NCBI GenBank assembly: GCA_024691625.1
Contig: JAILNL010000138.1
Location: 1-7,639 of the forward strand
Length of the DNA: 7,639 bases
Reading direction: 5' to 3'
From: Schwartzia sp. (in: firmicutes)
GTDB lineage: Bacteria > Bacillota > Negativicutes > Selenomonadales > Selenomonadaceae
Position 1 is the stretch's first letter. Every line of letters begins with the position of its first letter. This document shows, in pieces, positions 1 to 5,363 of this stretch. The notes under the pieces were generated by a model. That model saw only the letters and a program-made list of their open reading frames with translations. It had not been told where the DNA came from and ran no database searches. The translations under genes were made by a program, and so were the position numbers.

Positions 1-315
1 GAGAATAAGGCCAACCGCAATCTCATTGGAAAGGCCGAGGCCTTTGGCAAGGAAATATGCGGAGAACGGCATGATGAGATACTGCGCGGCAGCACCGATG
101 AAAATATCAAAGGGACGGGCAGCCAGCACCTTGAAATCATCTAATGTAAGGGTAAGACCCATGCTGAACATAATCACGGAAAGAATGATAATCTGACTGA
201 TCCCCTTTACCCAGCCAAACATCTGCGGCACAAAAAAAGCAATAATGGCCGCAATAATGACGAATCCCGCCGTATGCGATGCCAATAAATGCGATGCCTG
301 TTTCAATCTTTCCAT
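1..315 (-). CDS. Bile acid:sodium symporter (BASS/SBF) family transporter, N-terminal part
   Basis: The first 105 residues of an integral membrane transporter; the rest lies beyond the left edge. After a short basic N-terminus (MERLKQ) there are hydrophobic segments at about residues 16-33, 41-57 and 70-90. The second ends in a MFSMGLTLTLDDF stretch (residues 49-61) followed by AARP, which is typical of the SBF family (YocS/PanS-like proteins and eukaryotic ASBT relatives). Members are secondary, usually sodium-coupled, carriers of organic anions such as bile acids, pyruvate, pantoate or other keto acids; the substrate cannot be read from this fragment. The ATG at 313-315 is chosen because GGAGGG at 323-328 sits 7 bases upstream on the minus strand. 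A near-consensus promoter lies about 60 bases upstream, so this gene starts its own transcript. Family call fairly sure, substrate unknown. Confidence 0.85.
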   Translation of the reverse strand, partial: MERLKQASHLLASHTAGFVIIAAIIAFFVPQMFGWVKGISQIIILSVIMFSMGLTLTLDDFKVLAARPFDIFIGAAAQYLIMPFSAYFLAKGLGLSNEIAVGLIL

Positions 316-375
316 TGTAAATCCCTCCAAATTGTCTATTATACGCGGACATATATTTATCCTGCGATGTTTCCT

Positions 376-404
376 ATCATATACTTCATGTGTAAACTTG
401 TCAA
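376..404 (-). promoter_or_regulatory. Sigma-A type promoter for the BASS transporter gene
   Basis: Read on the minus strand: TTGACA (complement of 399-404), a 17-base spacer, then TATGAT (complement of 376-381). The -35 is a perfect match and the -10 matches 5 of 6. Transcription would start near 369 and give a leader of about 54 bases. A second TATAAT-like hexamer at 338-343 has no -35 partner. The gap 405-546 upstream is A/T-rich and I see no gene in it. Confidence 0.75.
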
Positions 405-546
405 GTTAATTTATGAAAATATTAAATCAAATAATCCTTGGCAGAATAAGAAAAATCGAGTTACAGTTTTCTCAATCAGGCATATTCATGATTTTGCCGA
501 GGGCATCAAAATCGTATATACCTGAAAGACTATATTGCGCATAAAA

Positions 547-577
547 AATCCCGGGGCGCGAAAAACGCCTCGGGATT
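547..577 (-). terminator. Rho-independent terminator of metY
   Basis: Arms 547-558 and 566-577 form a 12-bp stem (AATCCCGGGGCG against CGCCTCGGGATT, one G-T position) around a 7-base loop. On the minus strand the stem is followed by a run of T. It begins 16 bases after the metY stop. A T-rich run also follows on the plus strand, so it could act both ways, but I see no plus-strand gene ending here. Confidence 0.9.
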
Positions 578-593
578 ATTTTTACTATTGATA

Positions 594-1889
594 TTAGTCG
601 AGAGCCTTGAAAGCCTGGTCCAGGTCCCAAATGATATCGTCGATATGCTCCGTGCCTATGGAGAGACGGATTGTTGTGCGGGTGATGCCCGAGTTCAAAA
701 GCTCTTCGTCGGTCATCTGGGAATGCGTCGTGCTTGCCGGGTGAATAACGAGGGACTTGACGTCTGCAACGTTTGCCAGCAGCGAGAATACCTTGAGGTG
801 GTCGATGAATTTCTGTGCGTCCTTCTCTCCGCCCTTGATTTCGAAGGTGAAGATGGAAATACCGCCGTTGGGGAAGTATTTCTTGTAGAGCTCGTGATCC
901 GGATGGCTCTTGAGGGACGGGTGGTTGACCTTTGCGACATGCGGATTCTTTTCGAGGTACTCGACGACCTTGAGCGCATTTTCCGTGTGGCGGTCAACAC
1001 GCAGGGAGAGCGTCTCTGTGCCCTGCAGGAGAATGAACGCATGGAACGGAGAAAGCGTAGCGCCCTCATCACGCAGCGTAAGCGTACGGATATATGTTGC
1101 GAGAGCCGCAGCTCCTACATCTTTTGCGAAGCTGATGCCGTGGTAGCTCGGGTTCGGGTCGACCAGCTGCGGGAATTTGCCGCTCTTAACCCAGTCAAAC
1201 TTGCCGCCGTCAACGATGACACCGCCGAGTGTGGTGCCGTGCCCGCCGATATATTTGGAAGCGGAGTGGACTACAACATCTGCGCCGTATTCAATCGGAC
1301 GGACGAGGTACGGTGTAGCGAAGGTATTGTCAACTACCAGCGGCAGACCGTGTTTGTGCGCAATATCAGCAACAGCTTTAATATCAATGAGGTTTGCGTT
1401 CGGGTTGCCGACAGTCTCGATGTAAACAACGCGCGTATTTTCTTTGATAGCTTCCTCGAATACCTGGGGTCCCTTTGTCGGGTCAACAAACGTCGTAGTA
1501 ACGCCGTGAGTCGGGAGCGTATGCTGGAGCAGGTTGAACGTACCGCCGTAGATTGTCGTAGCTGCGACGATATGCTGTCCCGTATGTACGAGAGCCTCCA
1601 AAGCGTATGCGATAGCAGCTGCGCCGGAAGCAACGGAGACAGCAGCGACGCCGCCCTCAAGAGCCGCGATACGGCGGGAGAAAACGTCCTCCGTCGGGTT
1701 CGTCAGACGTCCGTAAACAAATCCCGCGTCCTTCAGAGCAAAACGGTCAGCCGCATGCTGAGCGTTGTTGAAAACAAATGCCATGGACTGATAAATAGGA
1801 ACTGCGCGCGCGCCTGTTGCCGGGTCCGGCTGCTCCTGTCCGACGTGCAGCTGAAGTGTCTCAAATTTGAATTCTCTTTCTTTTGCCAT
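594..1889 (-). CDS. metY: O-acetylhomoserine sulfhydrylase (O-acetylhomoserine aminocarboxypropyltransferase)
   Basis: A PLP-dependent cytoplasmic enzyme that makes homocysteine from O-acetylhomoserine and sulfide, the direct sulfhydrylation route to methionine. The product is 431 residues, the usual MetY length and longer than the roughly 380-400 of cystathionine gamma-synthase or beta-lyase. Family landmarks are visible: YGRLTNPT (59-66, with the PLP-phosphate contact of the neighbouring subunit), ASGAAAIA (87-94), VVDNTF (185-190, Asp187 facing the pyridine nitrogen) and HSASKYIGGHG (208-218), where Lys212 should form the internal aldimine. SLVIHPASTTH (379-389) and the C-terminal TIRLSIGTEH (406-415) carry the substrate-carboxylate-binding region. 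The ATG at 1889 has GAGAGGG about 7 bases upstream. It is monocistronic: a terminator follows and two promoters precede it. Homologues are also labelled cysD or MET17. A sulfhydrylase using another acyl-homoserine is possible, but the length and motifs favour MetY. Confidence 0.95.
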   Translation of the reverse strand: MAKEREFKFETLQLHVGQEQPDPATGARAVPIYQSMAFVFNNAQHAADRFALKDAGFVYGRLTNPTEDVFSRRIAALEGGVAAVSVASGAAAIAYALEALVHTGQHIVAATTIYGGTFNLLQHTLPTHGVTTTFVDPTKGPQVFEEAIKENTRVVYIETVGNPNANLIDIKAVADIAHKHGLPLVVDNTFATPYLVRPIEYGADVVVHSASKYIGGHGTTLGGVIVDGGKFDWVKSGKFPQLVDPNPSYHGISFAKDVGAAALATYIRTLTLRDEGATLSPFHAFILLQGTETLSLRVDRHTENALKVVEYLEKNPHVAKVNHPSLKSHPDHELYKKYFPNGGISIFTFEIKGGEKDAQKFIDHLKVFSLLANVADVKSLVIHPASTTHSQMTDEELLNSGITRTTIRLSIGTEHIDDIIWDLDQAFKALD

Positions 1890-1928
1890 GATGATACCCT
1901 CTCTCTTTTTCTGAAATATCTGTCTGAT

Positions 1929-1953
1929 TAAACATACAAACTTAGTATGTTTA
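1929..1953. promoter_or_regulatory. Perfect 9-bp dyad at the metY start site, candidate operator
   Basis: TAAACATAC (1929-1937) and GTATGTTTA (1945-1953) form a perfect inverted repeat with a 7-base centre. On the minus strand the right arm begins 1 base after the -10 hexamer of the proximal metY promoter, so the dyad covers the expected transcription start. A repressor bound there would block initiation. No T run follows it, so it is not a terminator. The regulator is unknown; Rrf2-family cysteine regulators such as CymR, or a LysR-type protein, are guesses from the pathway only. Confidence 0.55.
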
Positions 1954-1954
1954 G

Positions 1955-1982
1955 ATTATAACAAATATTCCTACTATGTCAA
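1955..1982 (-). promoter_or_regulatory. Proximal metY promoter
   Basis: On the minus strand, TTGACA (complement of 1977-1982), a 16-base spacer and TATAAT (complement of 1955-1960). Both hexamers match the sigma-A consensus perfectly. The start is expected near 1948, inside the dyad, giving a leader of about 60 bases. Confidence 0.8.
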
Positions 1983-2027
1983 TAGGTTTAATAAATATTT
2001 TTTACAAATTTACAATCGGCACACTAA

Positions 2028-2056
2028 ATTTTATCCAAAAGTGTTTCTCATGTCAA
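2028..2056 (-). promoter_or_regulatory. Distal promoter upstream of metY
   Basis: On the minus strand, TTGACA (complement of 2051-2056), a 17-base spacer and TAAAAT (complement of 2028-2033). Transcripts from here would start near 2021 and cross the proximal promoter and the dyad before reaching metY, a leader of about 130 bases. I see no S-box, T-box or other known riboswitch pattern in that leader. Confidence 0.65.
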
Positions 2057-2127
2057 AAGAAATACGGTATGCAGCCCTTTTATTTTACTGTCTGAACAAA
2101 CTTTCTTCATTAAATGAACGCATTAAA

Positions 2128-2155
2128 AATGCCTTCTCCAAAAGGAGAAGGCATT
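2128..2155 (-). terminator. Rho-independent terminator of the lipoprotein gene
   Basis: AATGCCTTCTCC (2128-2139) pairs perfectly with GGAGAAGGCATT (2144-2155), a 12-bp stem with a 4-base loop. On the minus strand the stem runs into TTTTT. It starts 7 bases after the lipoprotein stop codon. There is no T run on the plus-strand side. Confidence 0.9.
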
Positions 2156-2162
2156 CACTTAA

Positions 2163-2783
2163 TCAGAACGTCTTAACGATTGCGTCCTCAAGATCCTCCA
2201 TGAAGCGGTCAGGATCCTTCGGAACCCACATGCCCTTCAGAGTGTCGTATTTGCACTCTACATTGACAGGAACCGCGCCGCCAACAGGCATATCCTCAAG
2301 AATCTTAATGAGCATTTTCGTTATGAAATCCGTCTGCTGCTGTCTTGTCTGAAGCTCAGGGTGTCTCATAAGCTCTCTCTGCATCTGGTAAATAACTGCA
2401 GGCTCGCCCAGCTTTCTCATGTCAATCTGTCCTACAACAATATTTACCTTGGCAGTGTCGCCATTTACTGTGCCGCCATTTGCTCCGATATCTACCTTTT
2501 TAAGCTTTTTGAGGTAAACCTCACCGATACGGTTAGCCTGCTCACGGCTGTATAAACCGCCGCTTGTGCTGAGGAATGCATCAGCAAAATTGTTCAGCAG
2601 CGTGTCGTGTATGTCCTTCTTGTCGAAGCCCGTCTTTTTCAGGCTGTCTTCGTCCTGATGCAGAACAGCCTTCGTGTAGACCTTCATGCTTGTTTCCGGG
2701 TCCTCTTTCTTGCCGCAGCCTGCCAAAGCAAGGCAGAGCGTCAGCATCGCGATAAAAATCGCAAAAGTTTTCGTGAATTTCAT
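2163..2783 (-). CDS. Small secreted lipoprotein of unknown function
   Basis: A 206-residue lipoprotein. MKFTK, a hydrophobic stretch (7-20) and the lipobox LALAGC place the acylated cysteine at Cys23, followed by GKKEDPE. The mature part begins with a helix-like segment (32-60) containing the pattern of a short loop plus SLKKTGFDKKDI, then a mixed helix and strand region (75-150). It ends with VNVECKYDTLKGMWVPKDP (about 173-191) and a short helix. The overall plan resembles the NTF2-like or DUF5105-like lipoproteins common in Bacillota, but I do not recognise a specific family and assign no function. AAGGAGGAG (complement of 2789-2797) precedes the ATG at 2783. It has its own promoter and terminator and is divergent from the zinc-ribbon/DUF805 gene. 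Confidence 0.85.
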   Translation of the reverse strand: MKFTKTFAIFIAMLTLCLALAGCGKKEDPETSMKVYTKAVLHQDEDSLKKTGFDKKDIHDTLLNNFADAFLSTSGGLYSREQANRIGEVYLKKLKKVDIGANGGTVNGDTAKVNIVVGQIDMRKLGEPAVIYQMQRELMRHPELQTRQQQTDFITKMLIKILEDMPVGGAVPVNVECKYDTLKGMWVPKDPDRFMEDLEDAIVKTF

Positions 2784-2821
2784 TTATGCTCCTCCTTGGA
2801 ATTTGATTAAAACTAAATGCT

Positions 2822-2850
2822 ATTATACAGCAAAAAACAAAAATTGTCTG
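2822..2850 (-). promoter_or_regulatory. Promoter of the lipoprotein gene
   Basis: On the minus strand, CAGACA (complement of 2845-2850; 4 of 6 matches), a 17-base spacer and a perfect TATAAT (complement of 2822-2827). The leader would be about 30 bases and ends in a strong ribosome binding site. Confidence 0.6.
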
Positions 2851-2878
2851 AAGAATACATTGTATACTTTTCATGTGC

Positions 2879-2907
2879 TTGCTTTTCTTCGTTCATATAT
2901 GTAAAAT
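2879..2907 (+). promoter_or_regulatory. Promoter of the zinc-ribbon/DUF805 gene
   Basis: TTGCTT (2879-2884), a 17-base spacer and TAAAAT (2902-2907). It is back to back with the lipoprotein promoter, with about 28 bases between the two -35 boxes, so one regulator could affect both genes. Confidence 0.5.
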
Positions 2908-2953
2908 GATGTTTCGTATGATAGAGGATTCTCTTACAAGGAGGAAAATGAAA

Positions 2954-3610
2954 ATGAGTGAAGTAAAATTCTGCCCGTTCTGCGGCAAAGAAGTCACCGC
3001 AGGCTCGCGTTTCTGCGGAGAGTGCGGCAAACAGCTTCCGGGTGCAGACACACCACAGGCAGCGCCGGCAGTTCCGCAGCAGCAGACAACCATATCCGCC
3101 GTCCTGCAAAACAATCCGCCGAAGAAGCAGCGCACGCCTGATGTAGGCTTCTACGAAAATTTTATGAAGTCGGACGGGCGGCTTAACCGTCTGCGTTATT
3201 TCAAACGCACTCTCGTCGTCGGTCTCCTCGGTATGATTATCTACTGCGTTATCGCGTCATTCGTCGATGATGTATTCCGTACAAGAACCACAGAGTTCGT
3301 TCTTGCATTCGCAGCGTCAGTAACGCTTCCTTTCCAGCTCAAGCTGAACACCCGCCGTCTGCACGACATGGGACGCGATGGTTTTTGGGCTGACAATCTC
3401 ATGCGCATCGATGCTATTATGTATTTTATGCCGGCATTCTTCTTCCCATGGCAGCCGCCTTTCGGGGATTACGGTTTTATCCCTCCCCATGAACCGCTGG
3501 GCTATTTATTTTTAGCCCTGTCCGTTATCAGCTGTATTCTTTCTCTTTATCTGCTTTTTGTACCGGGAACCCATGGCGAAAACGAATACGGTCCGGACCC
3601 GCTGGATTGA
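2954..3610 (+). CDS. Zinc-ribbon plus DUF805 membrane protein
   Basis: A 218-residue protein. An N-terminal double-CxxC zinc ribbon (CPFC at 7-10 and CGEC at 21-24) is joined by a Pro/Ala/Gln-rich linker (30-62) to a DUF805 domain (about 65-216). DUF805 signatures are GRLNRLRYF (75-83), RRLHDMGRDGFW (134-145) and PGTHGENEYGPDP (204-216). Hydrophobic segments lie at about 86-104, 113-128, 151-166 and 182-204. Basic residues before the first segment suggest the ribbon is cytoplasmic. DUF805 has no established biochemical role, and the ribbon probably binds zinc and mediates protein contacts. Two ATGs are close together at 2948 and 2954. AAGGAGG at 2938-2944 lies 3 bases from the first and 9 from the second, so 2954 is preferred. 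The gene is divergent from the lipoprotein and converges on ptsH. Confidence 0.88.
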   Translation: MSEVKFCPFCGKEVTAGSRFCGECGKQLPGADTPQAAPAVPQQQTTISAVLQNNPPKKQRTPDVGFYENFMKSDGRLNRLRYFKRTLVVGLLGMIIYCVIASFVDDVFRTRTTEFVLAFAASVTLPFQLKLNTRRLHDMGRDGFWADNLMRIDAIMYFMPAFFFPWQPPFGDYGFIPPHEPLGYLFLALSVISCILSLYLLFVPGTHGENEYGPDPLD

Positions 3611-3625
3611 TTCATTTCAGAACAC

Positions 3626-3665
3626 AAAAATCCCTTCGATACAAATTTGTACCGAAGGGATTTTT
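3626..3665. terminator. Shared bidirectional terminator between the DUF805 gene and ptsH
   Basis: A 40-base inverted repeat that is perfect except for one A-C pair (3639/3652), centred at 3645/3646. The outer arms, AAAAATCCCTTCG and its complement, give a T run on both strands. The centre is the palindrome TACAAATTTGTA. It lies 15 bases after the plus-strand stop and 10 bases after the ptsH stop, so it serves both convergent genes. Confidence 0.9.
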
Positions 3666-3675
3666 TAACATGGTA

Positions 3676-3933
3676 TTATTTTTCTCCAGTCAAGTACGCA
3701 CCCAATGCTTTGACTGCCTGCTCCTCGTCCGGGCCTTCAGCCTGAATGGTGACCTCGTCGCCCTTTTCCGCGCCAAGGCCCATGAGCCCTACTATGCTCT
3801 TTGCAGGAGATGTTCTCCCGTGCGCCGAAACATCAATGCGCGATTTGAAAGCTCCCGCCGCTTTTACGAAAATACCTGCCGGGCGCGCGTGCAGTCCTGT
3901 CTCAAGCGCAACCTTGAACACTTCTTCCTTCAT
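3676..3933 (-). CDS. ptsH: Phosphocarrier protein HPr of the PTS
   Basis: An 85-residue cytoplasmic protein, the standard HPr length. It accepts phosphate from enzyme I on His15 and passes it to EIIA domains of sugar transporters. GLHARPAG (13-20) holds His15 with Arg17. AKSIVGLMGLG (44-54) holds Ser46, the site used by HPr kinase/phosphorylase in Bacillota, so this HPr is probably also the CcpA co-repressor. It is not the Crh paralogue, which lacks the active histidine. The ATG at 3933 is preferred over one 10 codons upstream because AAGGAGGAG lies 7 bases before it and HPr homologues begin there. The gene is alone: no ptsI follows, only a terminator and a convergent gene. I could not find a convincing promoter in the 140 bases upstream. 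Confidence 0.95.
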   Translation of the reverse strand: MKEEVFKVALETGLHARPAGIFVKAAGAFKSRIDVSAHGRTSPAKSIVGLMGLGAEKGDEVTIQAEGPDEEQAVKALGAYLTGEK

Positions 3934-4042
3934 AAAACACTCCTCCTTGTCTTTTAAGCCCACTTGATACCCTTATGAGTTTCTGTCTTTTCAAATAAGT
4001 TACAAAAATTCCTTCAAAAAAGAAAATTCAATGTAAAACACG

Positions 4043-4072
4043 TTTCCTTTCTCCCTACAAAGATGATATACT
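4043..4072 (+). promoter_or_regulatory. Possible extended -10 promoter for the TPR/PRC-barrel operon
   Basis: TGATATACT at 4064-4072 is an extended -10 element (TGn plus TATACT). The best -35 candidate, TTTCCT at 4043-4048, is weak. Transcription would start near 4079 and give a leader of about 100 bases. Confidence 0.4.
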
Positions 4073-4086
4073 ATAGAGAGATTTTC

Positions 4087-4154
4087 TGCCATAATTTTTT
4101 TACTATTATGGCAAGGCTTTACCGGCTGCCGTCAAAATGCGTTTGGACGGGTAA
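4087..4154 (+). promoter_or_regulatory. Structured 5' leader of the TPR gene (two stem-loops)
   Basis: Two hairpins are visible in the leader. The first pairs TGCCATAAT (4087-4095) with ATTATGGCA (4105-4113), 9 bp perfect. The second pairs CCGTC (4129-4133) with GACGG (4146-4150), continued inward by AAA/TTT past a bulged G and outward by TTAC (4119-4122) with GTAA (4151-4154) past a bulge. Neither is followed by a T run, so they are not simple terminators. I do not recognise a known riboswitch class. Confidence 0.35.
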
Positions 4155-4179
4155 TACTGTGGAAGCGTGGTGAGTCCCT

Positions 4180-5343
4180 TTGGATTATTTCCTGCTGGCT
4201 TTTTTTATTATGATTGTCAGCACCCTACTTCTATATAAAGCCGCAAAATATTTCGGCCTCAAGGTTGACCGATGGGCTCTTGTCATGTGTGCGGTGCTCG
4301 CGGTGGCTGTTAACTTTGCCGCCATCATCGTTGCCCTGAATATGACAATCAGCTATGTTATGGTCATCGTGGCCTTTGTTTTGGTTGCGTCGGCTGCCGT
4401 GACGGGATTCAACGAATACCGAATCCGAAGAACTGTTCTGGCTGCCGGAATGCAGGAGGACGCCCCGCTTGCGACCTTCGGGGAAGAAGGCGGGGAAACG
4501 GAAAGCTCCGAAGAAACCGAAGAAGAACAGGCAGCAGAAGAACCTGCTGCGAAATCGGCTGAGACTGCTGAAGCACCCCCCGTGGAAGAGCCTGCTGAAG
4601 CAGAACAGAACCCCGAACCTGAACCTGAGCCGGAGCCTGCTGAGGAAGAATCTTCCGCAGAGGAAACAGAGCCTGATTCAGAGATTATCGGTGAGGTTTC
4701 CGCCGCAGATATTGTTCCCGAAGCAGCTGCTGCAGAGGATGCACCCGAAGCAGAGACCGAAGCCGAAGAAGAAACCGGAGCAGAGGAAGAAGCTGAAACT
4801 GCACCTGGCGAGCCTGAGGAATCCGAAGAGGCTGACGAAGAAGCCGCAGATGCAGAGGAAGCAGAAGCTGCTGAAGAATCCGAGAAAGCCGACAAGGCAG
4901 AACCCGAACCCATTGAGGAATCGGAGGAAGAGCCTGCAGAGCCGCTTCCGGAGACACTCGAAACTCTGGACGACTACCTCGATTACGCTCAGGAGCAGAA
5001 GACCTCCGGCACGTACAAGCTCGCCGCCGCAGCCTACAGAAAGGCTCTCGATGTTTACGGCGACGACCCGTATACGCCGTTCGTTGTTATCGACCTCGGA
5101 AATCTCTACAAGGATATCGGCTCCTACAGCAAGGCCGCCGACGTCTATGAGGAAGCCCTTTCGCTTCCGATTCTGAAAGGTCAGACCGATATACAGGCAG
5201 AGTTCAAAAAGAACATACGCTACCTGCATACCGTTTCTCATATATTAACCCGGCACAATGTGCCAAACACACCATTCCGTAAAATCCCGCCGGATTACAT
5301 GCAGGAGATTGAAACCTCCTTCAAAGAAAACCGGACGGATTAA
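4180..5343 (+). CDS. Three-helix membrane protein with long acidic linker and C-terminal TPR domain
   Basis: A 387-residue protein. Membrane segments lie at about 2-20, 32-53 and 57-76. Positive residues follow segment 1 (K20, K23, K28, R31) and segment 3 (RIRR, 81-84), so both regions should be cytoplasmic. Residues 101-257 are an almost purely Glu/Ala/Pro/Ser linker with very few basic residues. Residues 262-345 look like two tetratricopeptide repeats (YKLAAAAYRKALDVYG and YSKAADVYEEALSLP, each with the alanine and tyrosine pattern), followed by a basic tail. TPRs bind protein partners. The start is TTG: an in-frame TGA at 4171 rules out anything longer, GGTGA at 4169-4173 (3' part of the full Shine-Dalgarno) sits 6 bases upstream, and the next ATG (4210) would cut into helix 1. 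The PRC-barrel gene follows after 20 bases. I do not recognise the family; no enzyme motif is visible. Confidence 0.85.
   Translation: MDYFLLAFFIMIVSTLLLYKAAKYFGLKVDRWALVMCAVLAVAVNFAAIIVALNMTISYVMVIVAFVLVASAAVTGFNEYRIRRTVLAAGMQEDAPLATFGEEGGETESSEETEEEQAAEEPAAKSAETAEAPPVEEPAEAEQNPEPEPEPEPAEEESSAEETEPDSEIIGEVSAADIVPEAAAAEDAPEAETEAEEETGAEEEAETAPGEPEESEEADEEAADAEEAEAAEESEKADKAEPEPIEESEEEPAEPLPETLETLDDYLDYAQEQKTSGTYKLAAAAYRKALDVYGDDPYTPFVVIDLGNLYKDIGSYSKAADVYEEALSLPILKGQTDIQAEFKKNIRYLHTVSHILTRHNVPNTPFRKIPPDYMQEIETSFKENRTD
4480..4950 (+). repeat. Low-complexity acidic coding stretch
   Basis: Degenerate repeats of GAA, GAG, GCA, GCT and CCT codons encode Glu/Ala/Pro runs, including an EPEPEPEPEP block near 4612-4638. 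The coding strand is strongly purine-rich. Repeats of this kind gain and lose units by slippage, so linker length may vary between strains. Confidence 0.75.
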
Positions 5344-5363
5344 ACACACAGGAGGAATTACCA

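Noticed and set aside
137..352. A 71-codon minus-strand frame overlapping the BASS gene start
   Set aside because: It is out of frame with the transporter, while the transporter frame has the ribosome binding site, a promoter and family motifs.
588..1931. A 447-codon open frame on the plus strand opposite metY
   Set aside because: It is a mirror of a clear metY gene, lacks a ribosome binding site, begins inside the metY terminator region and encodes nothing recognisable. Codon bias of metY explains the absence of stops.
1890..2021. S-box or T-box riboswitch before metY
   Set aside because: The leader is short and A/T-rich. I find no T-box sequence, no S-box core and no terminator/antiterminator pair.
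3607..3967. Plus-strand frames opposite ptsH
   Set aside because: HPr on the minus strand is unambiguous with His15 and Ser46, and these frames have no start signals.
4353..5241. Several minus- and plus-strand open frames of 90-235 codons over the acidic linker
   Set aside because: GAA/GAG/GCA-rich repeats lack stop codons in other frames, giving Ser/Ala-rich, Leu/Phe/Cys-rich or Arg/Lys/Pro-rich shadows. None has a start signal or a known domain.
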